A DNA stretch of 7,380 nt from JAOPZW01 sp034664395 (GTDB lineage Bacteria; Actinomycetota; Thermoleophilia; Solirubrobacterales; Solirubrobacteraceae): contig JAXDHQ010000245.1 in NCBI GenBank assembly GCA_034664395.1, forward strand, positions 1 through 7,380, written 5' to 3'. The position numbers and the translations under genes were made by a program. The notes under the pieces were generated by a model. That model saw only the letters and a list, made by a program, of their open reading frames with translations, searched no databases and was not told where the DNA came from. This document shows positions 1-4,806 of this stretch, in pieces (the first letter of the stretch is position 1; each line of letters begins with the position of its first letter).

Positions 1-168
1 CGTCGGCGTCTGAGCCGTCACCGTCTGCCCCGACCCCGGCCCCGTGGTCGCCGTCGACGACTGCGCGCCGGCCGGCGCCGCGGTCGCCGTCAGGAGGGCG
101 GCCGCGCACACGGCCGCGAGGGCTCCCCTGCGAATGGGCACGGGCCCGATGCTAGCCATAACCCTCAT
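1..168 (-). CDS. Secreted protein, N-terminus only (runs off left edge)
   Basis: A minus-strand frame is open from an ATG at 168 to base 1 (56 codons). It shows a textbook Sec signal peptide: a short basic n-region (PIRRG), a hydrophobic core (ALAAVCAAALLTATAA) and a likely signal peptidase I site after APAGA, with Q next. The mature part visible is Ser/Thr/Gly/Gln-rich and looks like a linker, so the function cannot be told. The ATG at 168 overlaps the tmk stop as ATGA and has GGGGA six bases upstream. A second in-frame ATG at 159 would shorten the protein by three residues, with GAGGG only two bases before it, so I prefer 168. The overlap points to translational coupling with tmk. The gene was recognised by translating the minus strand; no domain is visible and I do not assign a family. 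Confidence 0.72.
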   Translation of the reverse strand, partial: MRVMASIGPVPIRRGALAAVCAAALLTATAAPAGAQSSTATTGPGSGQTVTAQTPT

Positions 169-782
169 CGCAGGTCCCCGAGCGCCTCGAGCGCACCGGC
201 GAGCACGGCCTGCGGCTCGGCGCCCGCGTCGAGCACCCGGAAGCGCCGCGGCTCGGCGGCGGCGAGCTCGTCGTAGGCGGCGCCGATGGCCGCGAAGAAC
301 GACCCGTCCTCGCGCTCGAGGCGGTCGGGCGCCTCGCCTCGCGAGGCCAGCCGCGCGGCGCCCGTGGCCGGGTCGACGCGCAGCAGCAGCGTGCGGTCGG
401 GCGCCAGCCCGCCGGTGCCGAACAGGTTGACGGCGAGCACCGCGTCGACCCCGAGCCCGCGGCCAGCGCCCTGGTAGGCCAGCGACGAGTCGACGAAGCG
501 GTCGAGCAGCACCCACCTCCCCGCGGCCAGCGCCGGCTCGACGCGCTCGGCGACGAGCTGGGCCCGCGCGGCGGCGTAGAGCAGCGCCTCGGCCCGCGGG
601 TCGACGCGTAGGCCGGGGTCCTTGACCAGCGTCCGGATGCGCTCGGACAGCTCGACCCCCCCGGGCTCGCGCAGGAGCTCGACCTCGCGTCCGTCCGCGC
701 GCAGCGCCGCGGCCAGCCCCTCGGCCAGCGTCGTCTTGCCCGCGCCGTCGAGTCCCTCGATGGTGATGAGCCGCCCGCGCAT
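165..782 (-). CDS. tmk: Thymidylate kinase (dTMP kinase)
   Basis: This cytoplasmic enzyme phosphorylates dTMP to dTDP with ATP, the step shared by the de novo and salvage routes to dTTP. The 205-residue length fits the family. Visible motifs are the P-loop GLDGAGKTT (residues 10-18), the REPGG substrate motif (38-42), the DRF motif with SSLAYQGAGRG (94-108) and an Arg-rich LID segment (ASRGEAPDRLERED, 146-159). The start is the ATG at 782, since the conserved ITIEG strand begins only a few residues in and GGAAGG lies eight bases upstream on the minus strand. The frame stays open far upstream through antisense holB, but that extension has no kinase features and is a codon-bias artefact. The gene is divergent from holB with an 18-bp gap and overlaps the next minus-strand gene by four bases. 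Identification is secure. Confidence 0.96.
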   Translation of the reverse strand: MRGRLITIEGLDGAGKTTLAEGLAAALRADGREVELLREPGGVELSERIRTLVKDPGLRVDPRAEALLYAAARAQLVAERVEPALAAGRWVLLDRFVDSSLAYQGAGRGLGVDAVLAVNLFGTGGLAPDRTLLLRVDPATGAARLASRGEAPDRLEREDGSFFAAIGAAYDELAAAEPRRFRVLDAGAEPQAVLAGALEALGDLR

Positions 783-787
783 GGCCG

Positions 788-793
788 TAGCCT
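788..793 (+). promoter_or_regulatory. Possible -10 element for a leaderless holB transcript
   Basis: TAGCCT fits the TAnnnT pattern of an actinobacterial -10 hexamer and ends seven bases before the holB GTG at 801, about the spacing expected if transcription starts at or near the start codon. No Shine-Dalgarno sequence at a workable distance precedes that GTG, which also suits a leaderless mRNA. No -35 match was seen. The hexamer overlaps the complement of the tmk ribosome binding site (GGAAGG, 796-791 on the minus strand). It is a short degenerate match, so the call is weak. Confidence 0.3.
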
Positions 794-800
794 TCCAGAG

Positions 801-1904
801 GTGCTCCCCGGCACCGAACGTCACCCCCACGCGCGCGCCGTCCTCGGCGGGGCGCTGCCGCCCGACGGCCAGGCCAGCCACGCGTACCTGTTCCACGGCC
901 CCGCCGGCTCGGGCAAGGCGACCGTCGCCCGCGCCTTCGCCGTCGCCCTCCTCGCCGACGGCGCCGCGGACGCCGACTCCGTCCGCACGCGCGTCGAGCA
1001 CGGCGTCCATCCCGACCTGACCTGGGTCACGCCCAGCGGCGCCGCCGAGATGCTCGTCTCCGACATCGACGAGCCGGTCGTGGCCGCGGCGACGCGCACG
1101 CCGTTCGAGGCTCGCCGGCGCGTGTTCGTCATCGAGCGCGCCGAGACGATGAACGACCAGGCCGCCAACCGGATGCTCAAGACGCTGGAGGAGCCGGCCG
1201 CCTACGCCCACCTCGTCCTGCTCACCGACCGCCCGGGCGAGATCCTGCCCACGATCGCCTCGCGCTGCCAGCACGTCCGCTTCGACGCGCCGAGCGCCGA
1301 GGAGATCGCCGTCCGCCTGCGCGGGCTCGACGAGACTGCCGCGCTGGCGTGCGCCCGCCTCGGCCTGGGCGACGCCGAGCGCGCCGCTCGCCTGGCCTTC
1401 GGCGACGGGCCGCGGCTGCGCGCCGGCGCCGAGGCCTACGCGCGCGGCGCCCTCCACGGCGAGCTCGCGCCGCGCCCGTGGCTGGAGATCCTCGCGCGCG
1501 CCAAGAGCCTCGGCGACGAGGCCCAGGCCGCCGTCGAGGAGCGGATCGCCTCCGAGCTCGACTACCTCCCCCAGCGCGAGCGCAAGCGCGCCGAGCGCGA
1601 GGGCGCCGAGGCGGCCAAGCGATCCGCCCGCCGCGCCCGCGCCGGCGCGCTCGACCAGGCGCTGCAGCTCGCCGGGCTCTGGTACCGCGACGTCGCCGCC
1701 GTCGCCGACGGCGCGCCCGAGGTCGTCTACGCCGTCGACCGGCTCGACGCGCTGGGCGAGGACGCCGAGGGCCACGACGTCAACCGGCTGCGCACCGCGG
1801 TCGAGCTCGTCGACGACGCTCGCGCGATGCTCATCCTCAACCCGACCGAGGAGCTGCTGCTCGAGGCGCTGGCGTTCCGTCTGGCGCGGGTCCTGGCGGC
1901 GTAG
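801..1904 (+). CDS. holB: DNA polymerase III delta' subunit (clamp loader)
   Basis: This is a AAA+ subunit of the clamp loader that places the sliding clamp on primed DNA; 367 residues is slightly long for the family. It has the opening HPHARAVLGGAL helix, a P-loop-like GPAGSGKAT (33-41), the delta'/DnaX signature ANRMLKTLEEP (122-132), and TIASRCQ (151-157) with the SRC motif, followed by an alpha-helical C-terminal collar domain. Two departures are visible. The residue after the P-loop Lys is Ala rather than Ser/Thr, and the zinc-finger cysteines usually found between the P-loop and HPD (70-72) are absent. Delta' is often ATPase-inactive, so the first is not alarming. GTG at 801 is the only reasonable start, although the in-frame codons just before it read SLPE, so a few residues more cannot be excluded. 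Its 3' end overlaps the opposing CHASE2 gene by 68 bp. Confidence 0.93.
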   Translation: MLPGTERHPHARAVLGGALPPDGQASHAYLFHGPAGSGKATVARAFAVALLADGAADADSVRTRVEHGVHPDLTWVTPSGAAEMLVSDIDEPVVAAATRTPFEARRRVFVIERAETMNDQAANRMLKTLEEPAAYAHLVLLTDRPGEILPTIASRCQHVRFDAPSAEEIAVRLRGLDETAALACARLGLGDAERAARLAFGDGPRLRAGAEAYARGALHGELAPRPWLEILARAKSLGDEAQAAVEERIASELDYLPQRERKRAEREGAEAAKRSARRARAGALDQALQLAGLWYRDVAAVADGAPEVVYAVDRLDALGEDAEGHDVNRLRTAVELVDDARAMLILNPTEELLLEALAFRLARVLAA

Positions 1905-3663
1905 GGCCGCCGCCGCGCGCCCGGCCCGCCTCGCCGGGCGCCAGCAGCGCCGGATCGAGGTCGTCGATGATGCCCAGGAAGGCGTCCACCACGACGGGGT
2001 CGAAGTGCCGGCCGCGCTGGCGGCGCAGCTCGTCCAGCGCCTCGTCGAGCGGCCACGGCTGCTTGTAGGGCCGCGCCGAGAGCAAGGCGTCGAAGACGTC
2101 GCACACCGCACAGACCCGTCCGGACAGCGGGATCTCCTCCCCCGACAGCCCGGCCGGATAGCCCGAGCCGTCCCAGCGCTCGTGGTGCGTGCGCGCGATC
2201 TCCTCGGCCACCTCCATCACCGGCGAGCTCGACCCGGCCAGGATCGACGCGCCGATCGACGTGTGGCGGCGCATGTGCTCGCGGTCGCCCGGCGACAGCG
2301 CCCCCGGCTGCAGCAGGATCGAGTCGGGGATGGCGATCTTGCCGACGTCGTGCAGCAGGCTCGCGCTGCGCAGCGTCTCGGCGTCGGTCGGCGTCATCCC
2401 GAGCGCCAGCCCGACGCGCTCGCACATGCGGCTGATGCGCTCGAGGTGCAGGCCGGTCTCCTGGTCGCGCGACTCCGTCGCCTGCGCGAGGCGGTGGATG
2501 ACGTCGAGCTGCGTCGTGCGCAGCTCGATGGTGCGCTCGCGCACGGCCTCCTCGAGCTCGGCGTTGCGCTGCGCCGCCCGGGAGCCGCGGCGGCGCTCGG
2601 CGACGTAGCCGGCCGAGATCGTGCTGACCGTCCCCAGCGACAGGGCGAACAGCGGCGCGGCGATCGGGACGATCCGCCCGTGGTCGAACACGTACTGGGA
2701 CGCGAGGACGAAGACGACCGCGATCGCCGGCGCCACGGCGGCCGCCACCAGCGCCCGCAGGCGCAGGCTCACGAGCGCGGGGACGAAGCCGAGCCCGAGG
2801 ACGATGAGCAGCCCGACCCAGGTCGGCACGCCGCGCAGCGGCAGCCCGCGGATCGCCGTGTCGATCGCGTTGGCCTCGATCTCGGGGCCGGTCATCAGCC
2901 GGTCGCTCGCCGGCGTGGGATGGACGTCCTGCAGCGTCGGCGACGCGGCGCCGACCACGACGACGCGCCCGCGCACGCGGGCCGGAGCGACGCGACCGAG
3001 GATCAGGTCGGAGAACGAGACGGTCTCGATCGTCCCCGGCGGCCCGTGGAAGTCGATCCACGCCCCACCGTCCTCGAAGGCCGACGGCGCCGGCGCGCGG
3101 CCGACCAGCCGCGCCGCGACGGTGGCCAGCGTGGGCAGCCCGCCGTGCGCGTACTCGAAGCGCTGCAGCACGCCCCCGCGGCCCTCCGGCAGGTTGCTCG
3201 CGCCCGCGCGCGCGTGCGCGCGGGCGAGGACGTCGGGGCCGCCGAGGACGTTGTTGCCCCCGTGCCCGTCGGTCTCGGCCGTGGCGAGCACGACGTTGCC
3301 CGCACGCCCGACCGCCTGGATCAGCGCGTTGTCCTGCACCACCGAGGTGGCCTCGGTGAACTGCACGTCGTAGACGATCACGCGGGCGCCGTCGGCGCGC
3401 AGGCGGTCGATGGCCTGGGCGTGGAGGCTGCGCCTGAACGGCCAGTGCTGCTTGAGGTCGCCGAACGTCTGGTCGTCGACGGCGACGACGAGCATGTTCG
3501 GCGCCGGCCGCGGCGCGCGGTGCTCGAAGCGCTGCGCGACCGAGTCCTGCTCGAGCCCGGGCAGGACCTGCGCCAGGTGGATCGCGCCCGCGGCGCCGGC
3601 GGCGACGATCCCTGCCGCGATGACGGGCAGGGCTCGGCTGCGGGTGCCGCCGCCGCTGCTCAC
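1837..3663 (-). CDS. CHASE2 sensor / HD-GYP cyclic-di-GMP phosphodiesterase, copy 1
   Basis: A 608-residue membrane signalling enzyme expected to hydrolyse cyclic-di-GMP in response to an extracellular cue. In order: a cytoplasmic tip, TM1 (about 11-29), an extracellular CHASE2 domain (about 30-275, with VVAVDD, WPFRR, VIVYDVQFTE and VVVVGAASPTLQDVHPTP), three further TM helices (about 281-300, 304-323, 330-354), a short charged coiled segment (357-390) and an HD-GYP domain (about 386-575). The metal and catalytic residues are all present: E402 and H406 (ETGLH), H438-D439, K442, H467, H493-H494, GYP at 501-503 and D522. The GTG start at 3663 lies seven bases after the stop of the upstream fecR gene, so coupled translation is likely; no clear ribosome binding site was seen. 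The last ~30 residues are a Gly/Pro/Ala tail absent from copy 2, encoded across a hairpin and antisense to holB. CHASE2 and HD-GYP are certain; the ligand is unknown. Confidence 0.93.
   Translation of the reverse strand: MSSGGGTRSRALPVIAAGIVAAGAAGAIHLAQVLPGLEQDSVAQRFEHRAPRPAPNMLVVAVDDQTFGDLKQHWPFRRSLHAQAIDRLRADGARVIVYDVQFTEATSVVQDNALIQAVGRAGNVVLATAETDGHGGNNVLGGPDVLARAHARAGASNLPEGRGGVLQRFEYAHGGLPTLATVAARLVGRAPAPSAFEDGGAWIDFHGPPGTIETVSFSDLILGRVAPARVRGRVVVVGAASPTLQDVHPTPASDRLMTGPEIEANAIDTAIRGLPLRGVPTWVGLLIVLGLGFVPALVSLRLRALVAAAVAPAIAVVFVLASQYVFDHGRIVPIAAPLFALSLGTVSTISAGYVAERRRGSRAAQRNAELEEAVRERTIELRTTQLDVIHRLAQATESRDQETGLHLERISRMCERVGLALGMTPTDAETLRSASLLHDVGKIAIPDSILLQPGALSPGDREHMRRHTSIGASILAGSSSPVMEVAEEIARTHHERWDGSGYPAGLSGEEIPLSGRVCAVCDVFDALLSARPYKQPWPLDEALDELRRQRGRHFDPVVVDAFLGIIDDLDPALLAPGEAGRARGGGPTPPGPAPDGTPAPRAAAPRSG
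1917..1941 (+). terminator. Strong GC hairpin just after holB stop
   Basis: A perfect 9-bp inverted repeat (GCGCCCGGC / GCCGGGCGC, at 1917-1925 and 1933-1941) with a 7-base loop begins 12 bases after the holB stop codon. Its placement suggests a transcription end for holB. No T-run follows, so it would be a U-less hairpin of the kind proposed for GC-rich actinobacteria. On the minus strand the same bases encode part of the C-terminal tail of the opposing CHASE2-HD-GYP gene, so it could also act against that transcript. Hairpins are frequent by chance at this GC content. Confidence 0.42.
2912..2942. repeat. 31-bp exact repeat shared by the two CHASE2 genes (copy A)
   Basis: Bases 2912-2942 are identical to 5831-5861, in direct orientation 2919 bp apart. 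The block encodes the conserved CHASE2 segment around PTLQDVHPTP. It is among the longest exact matches I found between the two modules and could serve as a short homology for recombination; I did not search exhaustively. Confidence 0.75.
3197..3228. repeat. Intragenic inverted repeat with alternating CG tract
   Basis: CCCGCGCGC (3203-3211) pairs perfectly with GCGCGCGGG (3216-3224) across the 4-base loop GCGT. A further CTCG/CGAG pair (3197-3200, 3225-3228) extends the stem with a 2-base bulge. Bases 3205-3222 alternate strictly pyrimidine-purine for 18 positions, a pattern known to favour left-handed Z-DNA. The repeat lies within the CHASE2 domain of copy 1 and encodes the low-complexity ARAHARAGA stretch. 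The matching place in copy 2 (RRLHARPAA) lacks it. Whether it does anything is unknown. Confidence 0.6.
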
Positions 3664-3670
3664 CGGCCGC

Positions 3671-4630
3671 TCAGCGCTTGGAGGGCGCGAGGTAGCTCTG
3701 ACCGGCGCGCACGACGACCGTGCGGTGGCGGCGCAGGTCGCGCACGGAGACGCTCCCGCGGGTCACGCGGGTCAGGGTGCCGTCGCAGCGGTCCTCGACG
3801 TACCAGATCGTCCCGCGCACCGTGGCGACGCTGTTGCTGCCGCGCGTGCGGAACGTGCCGTGGTTGTCGTGGCCCCACAGCGCCCGCGGCGGCTTGCGCT
3901 TGCGGACGGCCGCCGCGCTCGCCGTGCCGGCGCCGCAGGCCGGCTTGGCCCCGCGCAGCACGAGCTCGGTCAGTCCCCGTCCGGTCGTGGACTGGCGGAC
4001 CTCGAACAGCCCGCCGTGGAACACGGCGTCCTGCGTGAGGCCGCCGGCGACGGCGGTGCTCAGCGTGACGGCGCCGGCGCGCGTGTCCAGCACCGAGCCG
4101 ACCGGCACCGAGGCCACGCTCGACAGCGCCACGAAGTCGGTCGTCCCCGGCACCTTGACCTCGACGCTGCCGGTGCGCGGGGTGACGTCGACGCTCTCGC
4201 CGAGGACCGGCGGCGGCGGCCCGGGCGCGGCCGCCGGTGCCGCCTGGCCCGACGCGGCCTGGACCGGCGCCGGCGCCGGGGGCGGCGCCGCCGGCAGGCC
4301 GAGCGTGGTGAACGGGACGTCGGCGCCCGTGGCGAAGCGCCTGTGGCTGAAGACGACGAGCCGCACGTGGTAGGTCGTGGCGGAGGTCAGCCCGGTCACC
4401 GGCGCGCTGACCGCCACCGCGTCGCGGTCGTCGTCGGCCCAGGTGATCGGCGTGTGCTGGTCGAAGCCGTTCGTCCCGTACTGGAAGAAGTAGGCGGTGT
4501 CGTCCCCGCTGGCGAAGACGGTGCCGTTGAGCGTGGCCGCGTCGGTCCCGACGCCGGTGGCCGCGCCGGTGACCGCCTTGGCCGGGTCCCGGTCGGCGCC
4601 GGCGATCGCCGGCAAGGCGAGCGCGAGCAT
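3671..4630 (-). CDS. Exported FnIII-like / FecR-domain protein, copy 1
   Basis: From the only standard in-frame start (ATG at 4630) the protein has 319 residues. Parts in order: a hydrophobic leader ending LPAIAGA; one Fibronectin-III-like beta domain (about 19-110, with ATLNGTV, YFFQYG, VTGLTSATTYHVRLV and PFTTLG); a Pro/Ala linker (112-142); and a FecR-like domain (about 147-315, with VPVGSVLDTRAGAVTL, HGGLFEVRQS, NSVATVRGTIWYVED and VVVRAGQSYLA). FecR domains are known as extracytoplasmic signal-relay modules. This protein lacks the N-terminal anti-sigma part of classical FecR and no sigma factor is nearby. C232 and C282 are kept at the same 50-residue spacing in copy 2 and could form a disulfide. 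The gene sits seven bases upstream of CHASE2-HD-GYP copy 1, which suggests a functional partner. The 5' end is doubtful: hydrophobic signal-peptide coding continues upstream of 4630 without a start codon (see findings). Confidence 0.85.
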   Translation of the reverse strand: MLALALPAIAGADRDPAKAVTGAATGVGTDAATLNGTVFASGDDTAYFFQYGTNGFDQHTPITWADDDRDAVAVSAPVTGLTSATTYHVRLVVFSHRRFATGADVPFTTLGLPAAPPPAPAPVQAASGQAAPAAAPGPPPPVLGESVDVTPRTGSVEVKVPGTTDFVALSSVASVPVGSVLDTRAGAVTLSTAVAGGLTQDAVFHGGLFEVRQSTTGRGLTELVLRGAKPACGAGTASAAAVRKRKPPRALWGHDNHGTFRTRGSNSVATVRGTIWYVEDRCDGTLTRVTRGSVSVRDLRRHRTVVVRAGQSYLAPSKR

Positions 4631-4704
4631 GAGCGCGGCCAGGGCGAGCAGCCCCGCCAGCAGCGGGCGGAGCCGGTGCGGTGGAAGGGTCGGCGCGGGG
4701 TCAC

Positions 4705-4806
4705 CGTCGTGCGCGCGTCCCGGGCCCCTGGGCGGACTCGACGATCGGATGATGCGCCGAGGCTAGTGGATGGTCCACGTCCCCGCCAGCGCCGGCCCGC
4801 GGCTGG
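4705..4806 (-). other. Intergenic gap between the two modules
   Basis: These ~100 bases separate the stop of CHASE2-HD-GYP copy 2 from the fecR copy 1 region. On the minus strand they hold a small hairpin right after the stop (4786-4806), a GTGGA/TCCAC inverted repeat (4766-4770 and 4774-4778), and TAGCCT (4765-4760), which fits a TAnnnT -10 element but has no recognisable -35 partner. No gene is visible. Copy 1 could therefore have its own weak promoter or be read through from copy 2; the sequence does not decide. Confidence 0.4.
4786..4806 (-). terminator. Weak hairpin directly after CHASE2-HD-GYP copy 2 stop
   Basis: CCAGC (4786-4790) and GCTGG (4802-4806) are inverted repeats that would form a 5-bp stem with a GC-rich loop starting at the first base after the stop codon on the minus strand. 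No T-run follows. This may be a partial terminator or simply GC-rich chance pairing. Confidence 0.22.

Noticed and set aside
783..2111. Minus-strand open frame continuing upstream of tmk through the whole of holB (would make a 648-residue protein)
   Set aside because: The added sequence is antisense to holB, has no domain, and is explained by the absence of stops in GC-biased codons. The true tmk start is fixed by its N-terminal motif and ribosome binding site.
3664..3670. FecR plus sigma-factor regulatory pair (classical FecI/FecR iron signalling)
   Set aside because: No sigma factor or TonB receptor is present in the window, the FecR proteins lack an anti-sigma N-terminus, and the neighbour is a CHASE2-HD-GYP enzyme.
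2005..4038. 677-codon plus-strand open frame opposite CHASE2-HD-GYP copy 1 and fecR copy 1
   Set aside because: Composition is Arg/Asp/Ala/Gly-rich with no recognisable fold, and it crosses two well-supported genes on the other strand. A similar frame appears opposite copy 2, as expected for a mirror of the same codon bias.
4396..4704. Separate minus-strand gene from the GTG at 4704
   Set aside because: After the first ~9 residues it is an out-of-frame Arg/Pro/Ser-rich translation of fecR copy 1. Only its first codons are of interest, as a possible displaced start.
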